64,000 nucleotides of DNA from the NCBI RefSeq assembly GCF_950066645.1, contig NZ_CATMFB010000018.1:1-64000 (forward strand), read 5' to 3'. The notes beneath the pieces were generated by a model, which was not told the origin of the DNA, did no database searches, and saw nothing but the letters and a program-made list of their open reading frames with translations. The DNA is from an uncultured Thalassolituus sp. GTDB lineage: Bacteria; Pseudomonadota; Gammaproteobacteria; Pseudomonadales; Oceanobacteraceae. Position 1 is the stretch's first letter, and each line of letters begins with the position of its first letter. Shown here piece by piece: positions 17,894-27,034 of the stretch. The translations under genes were made by a program, and so were the position numbers.

Positions 17894-17898
17894 CTTTA
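17874..17898 (-). promoter_or_regulatory. Possible sigma-28 promoter of fliD inside terminator
   Basis: GCCGATAA on the minus strand is a perfect sigma-28 -10 element, about 50 bases before fliD. The nearest TAAA lies 13 rather than 15 bases upstream, so the spacing is short. It overlaps the flaG terminator hairpin. Confidence 0.45.
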
Positions 17899-17918
17899 AA
17901 GGTTAGTTTACTTAACCG

Positions 17919-18293
17919 TTACACTTGCGCACTGAACAACAAAGATGGCTCTTCATCATTCAATTTCTGCGCCAGCTCCAGTGCCAGTTCACTAGGAATC
18001 TGACGGATAAGTTCCGCGGATGCCTTGTCGTACACACTGATCACCGTCTTTCCGCTGGCTTCATCCAGTTGAAAATCAAGAGTACGCTCGGTCTGCTGAA
18101 CATATTCGTTGATTCTGGATACCGCTTCGCGGACTTTTTCCGGATTAACTTCTGCCTGGGTTTCGGTCAACTGCGGCAATTCCTTGCCGCTGAAAGTACT
18201 GACATTGACCTGGGCAGACTGACCCCGGGTGACGCTGACAGACGAAGGCGCCGCTGTGGCTTTCTCCATCACGTTAGTTCTCAGCTCGTTCAT
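17919..18293 (-). CDS. flaG: FlaG family flagellar protein
   Basis: FlaG-family proteins are small and are linked to filament length control; their exact role is unsettled. The C-terminal half carries the family signature: LDFQLDEASGKTVISVYD then ELIRQIPSELALELA. The N-terminal half is polar and probably disordered. The 124 residues are normal for the family. It lies between the flagellin gene and fliD, the usual place, and ends in a strong terminator. Confidence 0.92.
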   Translation of the reverse strand: MNELRTNVMEKATAAPSSVSVTRGQSAQVNVSTFSGKELPQLTETQAEVNPEKVREAVSRINEYVQQTERTLDFQLDEASGKTVISVYDKASAELIRQIPSELALELAQKLNDEEPSLLFSAQV

Positions 18294-18324
18294 AATTCAC
18301 CTCTATGGTATCTGAGTCAGCAAT

Positions 18325-18345
18325 GGTGGGCCGTTAAGGCCCACC
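18325..18345 (-). terminator. Hairpin between flagellin gene and flaG, no T tract
   Basis: GGTGGGCC and GGCCCACC pair perfectly around a five-base loop, 13 bases after the flagellin stop. The lack of a following T run suggests mRNA 3'-end protection or partial termination, with some read-through to flaG. Confidence 0.5.
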
Positions 18346-18357
18346 TTACCCTTTATC

Positions 18358-21300
18358 TTATCCCAGCAGAGACAGTACCTGCTGACCTGCAGCGTTGGCC
18401 TGGGCCAGTACCGAGATACCTGCCTGCTGCAGTACCTGAGTACGTGACAGCTCTGCCGTTTCAGCCGCGAAGTCCGCATCCTGAATCCGTGAGTTCGCAG
18501 CATTCAGGTTCTCAGAGGTCACCTGCAGGTTGCTCACTGTAGATTCCAGACGGTTCTGAATCGCACCAAGGTCAGCTCGCTGGCTCGCCACCTGACCGAT
18601 CGCGTTATCGATCGCAGTGATAGCAGCCTGTGCACCTTCGAAGGTTGAGATGTCGATATCAGCCAGGAACTGACCATCTTCACCGCCACCGTAGGTACCT
18701 GTCGCCAGACCGATAGCATCCAGTTCAGAGTTACCGTTCGCACCACCTTCCAGAGTGAACTCTTTCGCAGAAGACAGTGAGATTGAACCGTAAGTAGTCT
18801 CGTAAGCCGCAGCTTCCGCTGACGTACCGCCACCAGCAACAGAACCTTCACCGAAGGTTGCTTCACCGATACCTTCGACTTCCGCATCCAGACCCAGGAC
18901 AGCACCGATAGAAGCGCTGGAGCCAGACTTGTCGTCGATTGCGATAGAGACGTTACGACCATCTGCTGCAGTCAGCGTCAGAGACACACCGTTATCTTCC
19001 GCAACGACACCAGTCTTACCTGAGTTCTGATTGATCAGATTCAGAGCATCAGCGCGTGCACGGTCAGCATCCAGGTTGCCGCCACCGTCGCTCTGCAGAG
19101 TGACTGTACCAACCTCTACACCGTTGATGTAGATACCAGCCTGATCACCCTCTTCAAACTGAGTCAGGTCAACGTTAGTACCGTCGCCACCGACAACCTC
19201 AGTTGCGTTAACAGAGGCAGACACACCAGTTTCATCAGCCACTTTGTTGATTGCCGCAGCAATCGCGATAGCAGACTGCGATTTCTCAGAAGACAGGATC
19301 TTAGAGCCATCGGAAGACACAGTGGCTGAAGCCGTATCTGCGTTCACATCAGCACCACCGATGGTTACGCCGTTAATCAGCAGGTCACCGTCTTCCAGAC
19401 CATTCACACCTGTGTAGTCTTCAGAAGCACTCTTACCAGCGAACAGTTCGCCACCGGTTGTAGGATCAGACAGAGTCACATTCACGTCTTTGCCATCGTC
19501 AGAGTAGAACTTGAGTTCACCCGACAGGTTCAGAGCGTTTTCACCGATCTCGGTAGTACCGCCTTCAGAGACAGTGATGGTCTGACCACTGGCGTTCTCA
19601 GTTTCCAAGCTTACAGTGTTTGCACTGTAGTTACGGATGGTCAGAGAGACTTCGCCGCTATCTGCATCGTAAGTCGCAGACACGTCCATATTGGCTGTCG
19701 AGAAATCAGTACCGTTGATGTCATCAGCCAGGCCCTGCAGGGTGAAGTTACCTGCACTGTCTGGGGTGACCGTCACGTCGATATCCGTGCCGCCTGCAGA
19801 GAAGCGCAGCTGTTCACCAGACTCAAGATTGGAGTCTGTAATTGTCAGGTTAATTTCTTCGTAAGCGCTGACACCACTCACACCGTCGATGGCGCTTGCC
19901 AGCTCAGCAACCGTAGAGCCTGCCTGCAGAGGTGCAGAAGGTGATACATCAACACCGCCAACACTCACAGAAAGGTTGGTTTCTGCAGTTGTCGTCAGAA
20001 CATCACCCGCAGAGGAGCTCGCTGTTACAGAGCCAGGAGCTGCCAGAAGTTCCGTGCCTGCGTCAGTCAGAGTGACATTAACCGCTTCACCTGTAGCGGA
20101 GGTTGAAGCGAAGCCCAGTTCACCCGTCAGGATGGTCGCATTCGCACCGGTAGAAATAGTGGTACCGTCGATAGTCACAGCACCCGCAGTCGTACGATCT
20201 GCAGTCAGCTGAGTGTTGGTCTCATTGCGGAAGGTAAAGGTTACATCACCACCGGTGCCATCCAACTCTGCATTCAGGAAGCCAGTTGCCCCCAGGTCTG
20301 CCGTGAAGTTACCGGCATTCAGCTGGTCGACAACGTTTTCAGCGCGGAGAATCGCAGTAGAACCAGAGACGTTGATGGTCACACCACCGATATCGAACGA
20401 GTCACCGGCATCCAGACCAGACAGGGTCATAGTGCCCTGCTCATAGAAATTAACATCGATACCCGCGGTTGTTGCGGCTGTTTCAGCAGCATCGGCGTAG
20501 GCAGCAATGTCCTGGTCACCCGCGTTGGAGTAGGTAACCGCAGTAGTACCCTGAACAATCGTCAGTGATGCACCACTATCGGTAATCTGTGCTGCAGTTG
20601 CAGTGGTTGTCACAGTGGTAGTCACAGAACCACCCGCTTGCGAGATAAAAGTACCACCTGAATCTGCACGCTCCAGTGTATTCGACAGCGAGCCGCCACC
20701 AACCGTTGACGCTTTCGTATCATCAGACACTTTAGAAGATACAGACACCGCTTTTGCACGATCGTAGGTGCCAGCAGTGAGACCGGCGTTGGCCAGATCA
20801 CCACGGCCAGTACCGTTACCGCCAGAAATCTCGATGGTTTTCTGATCGCCATCTGCAATCAGAGTGTAACCACCTTCGTAGGTGTTGCTGTAAGTCGTAC
20901 CTGACTGCAGAGTCGCACCACCTGCCAGGCCAGTCGCCGCAGCGAAGGTGTCCTGGTCAAGACCAGTCAGCTCAGTAGTGTCAAACGTCAGGGTGATGTT
21001 ACGGCCGTCTTCAGCAACCAGGTTAACGCCGGTAGAACCGTTTTCGGTATCGACTGCGCGTACGCCTGTCTGTTCAGAAACCGCATTGATCGCCTGAGTG
21101 ATCGCAGCACGGGACTGTGCGGTATCAGTGGTGGTTGAGAAAGAGATATCAACGCCGTTCAGGGTGAAGGTACCTGAACCTGCAGTACCGCTCATTTCGC
21201 TACCGCCAGCAACGTTCTCATTTACCTGCGCGGTTACGCCAGTTTCGTCGCTGTAACGGTTGATCGCTGCTGCTTTAGAAATCGCAGATGCAGCGTTGTT

Positions 21301-21930
21301 AGATACTGAAGAGGTGTCGTCTTCTGCACGGGATGCAGCGATTGCTGTACCGTTGATAACCAGGTCACCATTCTCCAGAGCGTTGTCAGTACCACGCGCT
21401 GAAAGACCAGATTGAGAAGAAGAACCCAGCTTGTCAGCGGTCAGTTCACCGATGGAGATATCTACTGTCTGACCAGCGTTCGCACCCACCTGGAACGTTG
21501 CCGAGAAAGAACCATCGAGCAGCTTACGACCGTTGAAGTCGGTTTCATCTGCAGTACGTGAGATCTCAGACACCAGCTGATCAACCTCCGCCTGGAGAGC
21601 TTCACGGTCGACATCAGAGTTCGTGGCGTTAGCAGACTGAACTGCCAGCTCACGGATACGCTGCAGTGATTCGTTAATAGAACCCAGTGCACCTTCAGCG
21701 GTCTGCGCCAGAGCGATACCGTCACCGGCGTTACGTACGGCAACGTTCAGACCTTTAATCTGAGAAGTGAAACGGGTAGAAATCGCCAGACCCGCAGCGT
21801 CGTCTTTCGCGCTGTTGATACGGAGACCAGAAGACAGGCGTTGCAGAGCCTGCTGGTTCGAGGACTGGGATTTGTCCAGGTTACGCTGAGCATTCAGCGA
21901 GGCAATGTTCGTATTAATAATTTGAGGCAT
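18358..21930 (-). CDS. fliC: Giant flagellin
   Basis: This is the filament subunit, exported through the flagellar core. At 1190 residues it is over twice the usual 280-550. Both ends are standard: MPQIINTNIASLNAQRNLDK and LSSGLRINSAKDDAAGLAIS at the N-terminus, and NRLESTVSNLQVTSENLNAA to QQVLSLLG at the C-terminus (D0/D1). The surface region (about 180-1085) has two mirrored halves of related sequence. LENGDLVINGTAI (about 185) pairs with LEDGDLLINGVTI (about 846), and INRYSDETGV (about 224) with INKVADETGV (about 894). Between them, two tandem units (about 500-630 and 694-832) both end in a GEL-x-F, VNVTL motif. AGGAGA precedes the ATG. It has its own sigma-28 promoter. Confidence 0.97.
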   Translation of the reverse strand: MPQIINTNIASLNAQRNLDKSQSSNQQALQRLSSGLRINSAKDDAAGLAISTRFTSQIKGLNVAVRNAGDGIALAQTAEGALGSINESLQRIRELAVQSANATNSDVDREALQAEVDQLVSEISRTADETDFNGRKLLDGSFSATFQVGANAGQTVDISIGELTADKLGSSSQSGLSARGTDNALENGDLVINGTAIAASRAEDDTSSVSNNAASAISKAAAINRYSDETGVTAQVNENVAGGSEMSGTAGSGTFTLNGVDISFSTTTDTAQSRAAITQAINAVSEQTGVRAVDTENGSTGVNLVAEDGRNITLTFDTTELTGLDQDTFAAATGLAGGATLQSGTTYSNTYEGGYTLIADGDQKTIEISGGNGTGRGDLANAGLTAGTYDRAKAVSVSSKVSDDTKASTVGGGSLSNTLERADSGGTFISQAGGSVTTTVTTTATAAQITDSGASLTIVQGTTAVTYSNAGDQDIAAYADAAETAATTAGIDVNFYEQGTMTLSGLDAGDSFDIGGVTINVSGSTAILRAENVVDQLNAGNFTADLGATGFLNAELDGTGGDVTFTFRNETNTQLTADRTTAGAVTIDGTTISTGANATILTGELGFASTSATGEAVNVTLTDAGTELLAAPGSVTASSSAGDVLTTTAETNLSVSVGGVDVSPSAPLQAGSTVAELASAIDGVSGVSAYEEINLTITDSNLESGEQLRFSAGGTDIDVTVTPDSAGNFTLQGLADDINGTDFSTANMDVSATYDADSGEVSLTIRNYSANTVSLETENASGQTITVSEGGTTEIGENALNLSGELKFYSDDGKDVNVTLSDPTTGGELFAGKSASEDYTGVNGLEDGDLLINGVTIGGADVNADTASATVSSDGSKILSSEKSQSAIAIAAAINKVADETGVSASVNATEVVGGDGTNVDLTQFEEGDQAGIYINGVEVGTVTLQSDGGGNLDADRARADALNLINQNSGKTGVVAEDNGVSLTLTAADGRNVSIAIDDKSGSSASIGAVLGLDAEVEGIGEATFGEGSVAGGGTSAEAAAYETTYGSISLSSAKEFTLEGGANGNSELDAIGLATGTYGGGEDGQFLADIDISTFEGAQAAITAIDNAIGQVASQRADLGAIQNRLESTVSNLQVTSENLNAANSRIQDADFAAETAELSRTQVLQQAGISVLAQANAAGQQVLSLLG

Positions 21931-22011
21931 GGTGTTTCTCCTGTACCTACTTCTATTGGAACCGGCATCGCCTTGGACGCTTTTCGGCTCCGCCTGACTT
22001 TGTCATAGCCT

Positions 22012-22038
22012 TTAACGGCCCCTTTCCAGAGTTCTTTA
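22012..22038 (-). promoter_or_regulatory. Sigma-28 (FliA) promoter of flagellin gene
   Basis: On the minus strand TAAA is followed after exactly 15 bases by GCCGTTAA, one mismatch from GCCGATAA. It lies about 80 bases before the flagellin ATG. Confidence 0.85.
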
Positions 22039-22219
22039 GAAGTTTTTTCCACCGAAACAGCACCCACCTGCGACACTACTTTGACGCTTTATCGTTAGCC
22101 CATCTAACTCACTGAAATACATAGAAATTTAATTTTGACGCCCGATACTTCTGGCCTCAGAAAAGTTTGTTACAAATTGTTTTCTGCCGGTTCGCCAGGG
22201 CCTTCGTACCGGACTCAGA

Positions 22220-22235
22220 TGGCATGATCTCTGCT
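22220..22235 (+). promoter_or_regulatory. Sigma-54 promoter of the maf gene
   Basis: TGGCATGATCTCTGCT has both sigma-54 doublets at exact spacing. It ends 30 bases before the maf ATG, which leaves a short leader holding AAGGAGA. Confidence 0.75.
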
Positions 22236-22264
22236 ACTTTCTCTGTTCAATAAGGAGAAATGGC

Positions 22265-24316
22265 ATGACACACCCGCGAGCCGCCGGAGCAATGGCGCTG
22301 AAAGACAAAAATCTGGCGTTTTTTAAAAATAAGCACCCGGCGCTTTATCAGACAGCACTCCAGGAAAACTTCAGCCGCCTGACGCTTAACATCGATGGCG
22401 AGAGTGGAAAGGTCGACCTGTGGCTGAACAGGCAAAGTCTGTACAAGGGAGATGCACACGCATTTGCTGAAAAAGAGGTCGCCGCCTACAAACGCAATTT
22501 CGGGCCGGGTGAGTCAATTGCTACTATTCTGCCCCCCAGGCCGGGAGCAATAGGGTTCCACCGCTTCTTCTCCAAACGTATGCACGCCCTGACAGATCAG
22601 ATCCCGGAGGACGCGGATCTGACACAGTATTACTCCATTCCCGATTTCTATCCGATGATTGCGTTTTTCGGTTGCGGGCTTGGCATCCACATCGAGAAGA
22701 TGATTCAGGAACACCGAATACTCAATGTCATTATCTTCGAACCCGACCCAGAGTATTTCTTTGCCAGCCTGTACGTCACAGACTGGGAAAACCTGTTTAA
22801 AGAGTTCGAGCGTAAGGGCAATAAAATAGACATCCTGGTAGCCAGCGGCGGTGTTGCTCCTCCCGAGGTATCATCTCCAGCATTGTGGAATCTGCTGATC
22901 AACTACGGACCAAGCTTTCCACTGTGTGCGCTCTTCTATAACCACATCAGTAGCGAGCCTTACAGCCCTATCATCAAACGTATTCAGGGCGATATGCACT
23001 TCTTCCTGAACCAGTGGGGATACTACGATGATGAAATTAATCAGCTGAACAACGCACTGCATAACATAGGCGCCGGTGTTCCTCCGATGTCTTATGACCA
23101 GATTGATACCAGCCTTCCAGCGGTCATCGTGGGTGGCGGGCCATCATTCGATATGCGGGTGGAAGAAATTAAGCGTCACAGAAGCAAAATGCTGCTGATC
23201 TCCTGTGGGACCGCGGTGCACAGCATCATTGCTGCCGGATTAATGCCCGATATTCATGTTGAGATTGAGTCACACATGCTGACTTACGATCATCTGTCGA
23301 AGATTGAGGCTGAAGAATTTTTCGAGAACACCCTGCTCGTCGGCGCACTACAACTCCCGCCTCAGGTATTTGGCCTGTTCCGGCATGGATATTATTTCCT
23401 GAAAGATTCAACCGCGCTGGGCAATATGTTCGGTAAACCCGAAGAGATCGTTCATCGCGCCACTCCAACCTGTACCAACACAGGTGTCGCTATCGCAACA
23501 CACCTGAAGCTCGACAGCGTATTTCTGTACGGGATGGACTTCGGGTTCCCCGAAAAGAATCAGCATCACTCGAAGAACAGTATCTACTTCAGCGACAAGA
23601 TGAGTGACTCGATCAAAGAGGGCGTTAAACGCAACCTCGAAAAGCTGGTTGAGACTGAGTCCGTGCATGGAGATCTGATGTACACATTCCCGATGTACAA
23701 CACATCACGGATGAGCATAGAGCAGTTGATCAAACACAGGACCATTCATCAGGGTACGAAAAGTTATGCCTGCTCAGAGGGCGCAAAGATCGCTAATACC
23801 AACTATCTGACACCAGAAGACGTCGACAGTTTTTTCAGTAAGCGTGACGAGATTACATCCACCGAGTTTCTGAAATCACTGAAAGGGACTGCCTATACGC
23901 AAAAGCAGATGCGCGAAAAAATAAAAGAACTGGCAACGTTCCTGACAGAAATCAGCCGCTCACTGACCATCTGTCTGAATTCGTTAAAGTCGACCGAGCC
24001 CGAGGATGTCTTCCGGGTCTGCCACACCATTAACATGAATCTGATACAACAGATTTTTCCGAAATACGGGCTGACCGCGTACTTTATCCGTGGCTCAATC
24101 TGGCATTACCTGAACGTCGCGTGCGCTCATTCACTGTCGATTGAGAATCAAATAAGCCGTGATCACTTTATAAACGCGTGGAAAGAAAACTTCGGAAGCT
24201 TCCTGAAAGATCTGCCAGCACACTTTGACAGCATTACGTCTAAGACATACCCAGATTCTGACGACCCCTGGATTCGCAACGATATCGTCTCGAACGAACA
24301 TCTATACGCAGAATGA
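22265..24316 (+). CDS. maf: Motility-associated factor (Maf) glycosyltransferase, DUF115/MptE-like
   Basis: Maf proteins transfer nonulosonic acids such as pseudaminic acid to Ser/Thr of flagellin before export. The 683 residues contain the family core at about 280-450: VIVGGGPSFDM, ISCGTAVHSIIAAGLMPDIH and VFLYGMDFGF, the Rossmann-like MptE fold. The N-terminal part carries the repeated aromatic motif also found in Maf proteins (IPDFYPMIAFFGCGLGIH). The start has AAGGAGA 8 bases upstream. It is divergent from the flagellin gene and faces the pseudaminic acid operon, ending with a 15-base convergent overlap. The sigma-54 promoter ties it to the flagellar cascade. Confidence 0.92.
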   Translation: MTHPRAAGAMALKDKNLAFFKNKHPALYQTALQENFSRLTLNIDGESGKVDLWLNRQSLYKGDAHAFAEKEVAAYKRNFGPGESIATILPPRPGAIGFHRFFSKRMHALTDQIPEDADLTQYYSIPDFYPMIAFFGCGLGIHIEKMIQEHRILNVIIFEPDPEYFFASLYVTDWENLFKEFERKGNKIDILVASGGVAPPEVSSPALWNLLINYGPSFPLCALFYNHISSEPYSPIIKRIQGDMHFFLNQWGYYDDEINQLNNALHNIGAGVPPMSYDQIDTSLPAVIVGGGPSFDMRVEEIKRHRSKMLLISCGTAVHSIIAAGLMPDIHVEIESHMLTYDHLSKIEAEEFFENTLLVGALQLPPQVFGLFRHGYYFLKDSTALGNMFGKPEEIVHRATPTCTNTGVAIATHLKLDSVFLYGMDFGFPEKNQHHSKNSIYFSDKMSDSIKEGVKRNLEKLVETESVHGDLMYTFPMYNTSRMSIEQLIKHRTIHQGTKSYACSEGAKIANTNYLTPEDVDSFFSKRDEITSTEFLKSLKGTAYTQKQMREKIKELATFLTEISRSLTICLNSLKSTEPEDVFRVCHTINMNLIQQIFPKYGLTAYFIRGSIWHYLNVACAHSLSIENQISRDHFINAWKENFGSFLKDLPAHFDSITSKTYPDSDDPWIRNDIVSNEHLYAE

Positions 24317-25249
24317 TACAGACCTGAGGTCCATGATACCTGCATGTGGCAGAACACATGCAGGTGCCTGTGGCGGCAATGCACAATACACCTTTCTTCC
24401 CGCTGCCAGCGCGACCACCATCGCATAGCTGTTCAACCCTACAACGCAATCAGCCTCAGACAGTGCTGACGATAAAGAGCGGGTGCTATCAACGGTAATC
24501 TTATAAATTTGATGGTCAGTTAATAAGGTGTACTTATTCTCCGGATCTGACGGGTGAGGACGGATAGTGATATCCCCTACCGCCGCTGAAGAATCTTCAA
24601 GACATTGAAGAAAAAATCGGAACGCGGCAAATTCGCCTGCCTCGCCAACACCGACCATCCCCCAGGCATCCCGCACGGGTTCCATAAGAAACAGAATACG
24701 TCCGCGATGTGGCGCTGACTTTACTTCTGCTATCTGGCGCTCAAGATATCTGCCTGGCATTCTGCGGATTTCCGCTCCGGGAATTTCTTCTTCGGCGATC
24801 CTGGCAGCCTCTGAATCAACAACCCATAGCTCGTCGATCTCCACCGAACCCTCATCACAGAAGTGAAAGCGAGGACGATAATTCACCCAATGGTCCAGCA
24901 CGGCTACGCATTTTTTACCACAGCGACGAGCAGCAGACATGGCGGATTTCTCGTGGTCGGTTTGCCAGCCTGTTCCGGTCAGCACCCAGCCTGATTCAGA
25001 TACCGCGTGTTCAACTGAGTAGTTTGTGCCGTCAAAACCAAACTGATGCGCAAGAGTCAGTGCGGGGCCAGCAAGTGCAAAAATAGCCTGATCTGGATCG
25101 AGATCCCCGGAACTTAACCAGGAAAAGATCTGATTTGCTGCGCCGGCGTCGTGGGCAACAACCGCAAAACGCCCAGCTGGAATATCTGATGGGCGGGAGT
25201 CTGTATCAGCGGAAGGCGGCAAAGTAGTGCATGTCATAGGCTTCCCCAT
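24302..25249 (-). CDS. Unknown protein, last gene of nonulosonate operon
   Basis: I do not recognise a named family. The 315 residues begin with FAVVAHDAGAANQIFSWL and have a two-lobed look. The N-terminal Rossmann-like half includes KCVAVLDHWVNYRPRFHF and DELWVVDSEAA. The C-terminal half includes ILFLMEPVRDAWG, ITIRPHPSD and SALSEADCVVGLNSYAMVVA. Patterns such as RPHPSD and a late SYAMVVALAAG resemble GT-B-type or UDP-GlcNAc epimerase-like sugar proteins, so a sugar-nucleotide hydrolase or transferase is plausible. AGGAG lies 7 bases before this ATG, which overlaps the acetyltransferase gene by 44 bases, so coupling is likely. It ends convergent with maf. Confidence 0.75.
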   Translation of the reverse strand: MGKPMTCTTLPPSADTDSRPSDIPAGRFAVVAHDAGAANQIFSWLSSGDLDPDQAIFALAGPALTLAHQFGFDGTNYSVEHAVSESGWVLTGTGWQTDHEKSAMSAARRCGKKCVAVLDHWVNYRPRFHFCDEGSVEIDELWVVDSEAARIAEEEIPGAEIRRMPGRYLERQIAEVKSAPHRGRILFLMEPVRDAWGMVGVGEAGEFAAFRFFLQCLEDSSAAVGDITIRPHPSDPENKYTLLTDHQIYKITVDSTRSLSSALSEADCVVGLNSYAMVVALAAGRKVYCALPPQAPACVLPHAGIMDLRSVSFCV

Positions 25250-25742
25250 CGACTAACTCCTGCGCAATACGAATACCGTCCGGGACCATTCCGGTCGCCT
25301 CCGCCACGCCAAGCATTGCCCTGTTACAGCTAAGAGTGCCCGCTGTCACCTTACGCATTTCAGGAAGAGATAACGCCAGATCAAGCGCAAGCTGCCAGGC
25401 ACGACGTCCGACACCTGACCCCTTAACGTCGGGGGCACCGACAAGAATCCCCATATCAGCGGTACCATGCCGGTCATTGAAGTGAACTGTCATAGTGCCG
25501 ACGTGACCGAAAGCTTTGTGTTCAATAGCGAGAAACACCGAAGGGGACGCTTTTACAGAATGGTAAAAAGCCTGACAGCTTTCGTCATCGTGCTGAATAA
25601 AGCGCTGATTACTGAAGCGCATCGTCCCGGGATGATTCAGCCACCCTATATACGCCTCAGAAATATCTTCCGCTCTGAACAAACGGACCGTAACATCCTC
25701 TGCAGAAACAGGTAGCGCCGCAATAAACTGATCTTTCATCAT
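25206..25742 (-). CDS. GNAT acetyltransferase
   Basis: This 178-residue protein has a RimJ/PseH-like GNAT fold: VRLFRAEDISEAYIGWLNHP at the start and the acetyl-CoA loop VKGSGVGRRAWQLAL near 108-122, followed by NRAMLGVAEATGM. It probably acylates an amino sugar in the nonulosonate pathway. A separate PseH-like domain is already present in the PseG fusion, so this is a second acyltransferase. The start overlaps the aminotransferase stop by four bases (ATGA type). Confidence 0.88.
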   Translation of the reverse strand: MMKDQFIAALPVSAEDVTVRLFRAEDISEAYIGWLNHPGTMRFSNQRFIQHDDESCQAFYHSVKASPSVFLAIEHKAFGHVGTMTVHFNDRHGTADMGILVGAPDVKGSGVGRRAWQLALDLALSLPEMRKVTAGTLSCNRAMLGVAEATGMVPDGIRIAQELVDGEAYDMHYFAAFR

Positions 25743-27034
25743 ACCGCTGCAACCTTGTGTGCCCAGACCTTACGAAATGCCTGAATAATCAAGTCAATAT
25801 CAGCTTCATTAAGATCATACACACACATCCCGAATCCGAGGTATGTTGAATCATTCATGACCTCTGCGACCGGACATATCCCCTTGTCGTAGCTGACCGA
25901 TTGACGACTGAATTCTGCACTCCAGGGGAAGCCCGTAGAGCCATATGCCATTTTTTTCTGGTACATAGGCAACAGGTGCAAATTCTGATAACGGGTCGCC
26001 AGTTCAACACCTTCTGCCTTTAACGCAGCAGCCAGCTCTTCTTTGGAGCACCCGGTAATCAGTGGATCAACGAGCAGCGGAAATACGTAGTACACATGGG
26101 TATTGCCTTCACCCACCACAGGAACCTGCAGGCCTGGCAAGTCACGGATCCCCTCTGCAAGACGTTCGGCCAGGTGTTGTCGTGACGCCACCAGCGCAGG
26201 AAGCTTTTTAAGCTGCTCAATGCCAATAGCGCACTCAATTTCACCGAGGCGGAAGTTATATCCCAGCATATTATTCAGAGGCATTTCTTCGCGATCATTC
26301 AGCACTGCCTCAGCATGATTGCGTATCAGGCGTACACGCTCAGCGAGTGCATCATCATTGGTGACAACCACCCCACCCTCACCCGTATGGACATGCTTAT
26401 GGTAATTGAGGCTGTAACCACCAATGTCTCCGAGCGTACCGGCGAACTTACCCTTATACAGAGCCGCTGGCGCCTGAGCGGTATCTGAAATAATCCGCAG
26501 ATTAAATTCATCCGCAATCTGACGTAGCGCATCCATGTCCGCTGACTGTCCGAAAATATCGACCGCCATTATGGCTCGCGTTTTTTCGGTGATATTTGCC
26601 CGTACAGATTCAGGATCCAGATTGAAGGTATGCGGATCAATATCTGCAAATACCGGGATCGCATTCCACTGCAGTATGGCTGTCGCACTCGCGCACATGG
26701 TCCACGGGCTCACGATAATTTCATCCCCGGGTTCAATGTCCAATGCCCCTACGGCTGCAATCAGACCGGAGGTCCAGGAATTCACAGTGATAGCATGCTT
26801 AACGCCGAAGTATTCCTGACACTGAGTTTCAAACTCCCGAACCTTACTACCACCGTAAAAATCTTCATGCCAGCACCCAAGAAACTGGGACAGTACACCG
26901 GTTTCCATGACTTTCTGAACAGCCTCGGCTTCTTCCGTTCCGAGACTGTTATACCGAGGAAAAACACGATCAATTACCGGAGTTCCACCAGCTTCCGCCA
27001 AAGGGACTTGCCGTAACTCGTCAGCAGTTTTCAT
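25739..27034 (-). CDS. DegT/DnrJ/EryC1 sugar aminotransferase (second in island)
   Basis: A PLP-dependent aminotransferase of 431 residues that converts a keto sugar to an amino sugar. Signatures include VNSWTSGLIAAVGALDIEPG, DEIIVSPWTMCASATAI and the PLP region SLNYHKHVHTGEGGVVV with the Schiff-base Lys. I chose the ATG giving MKTADELRQVPLAE, preceded by AAAAGG; a longer in-frame extension lies within the upstream oxidoreductase gene. It is not PseC, which is encoded separately below. Its likely substrate is the keto product of the neighbouring Gfo/Idh oxidoreductase. Confidence 0.9.
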   Translation of the reverse strand: MKTADELRQVPLAEAGGTPVIDRVFPRYNSLGTEEAEAVQKVMETGVLSQFLGCWHEDFYGGSKVREFETQCQEYFGVKHAITVNSWTSGLIAAVGALDIEPGDEIIVSPWTMCASATAILQWNAIPVFADIDPHTFNLDPESVRANITEKTRAIMAVDIFGQSADMDALRQIADEFNLRIISDTAQAPAALYKGKFAGTLGDIGGYSLNYHKHVHTGEGGVVVTNDDALAERVRLIRNHAEAVLNDREEMPLNNMLGYNFRLGEIECAIGIEQLKKLPALVASRQHLAERLAEGIRDLPGLQVPVVGEGNTHVYYVFPLLVDPLITGCSKEELAAALKAEGVELATRYQNLHLLPMYQKKMAYGSTGFPWSAEFSRQSVSYDKGICPVAEVMNDSTYLGFGMCVYDLNEADIDLIIQAFRKVWAHKVAAV

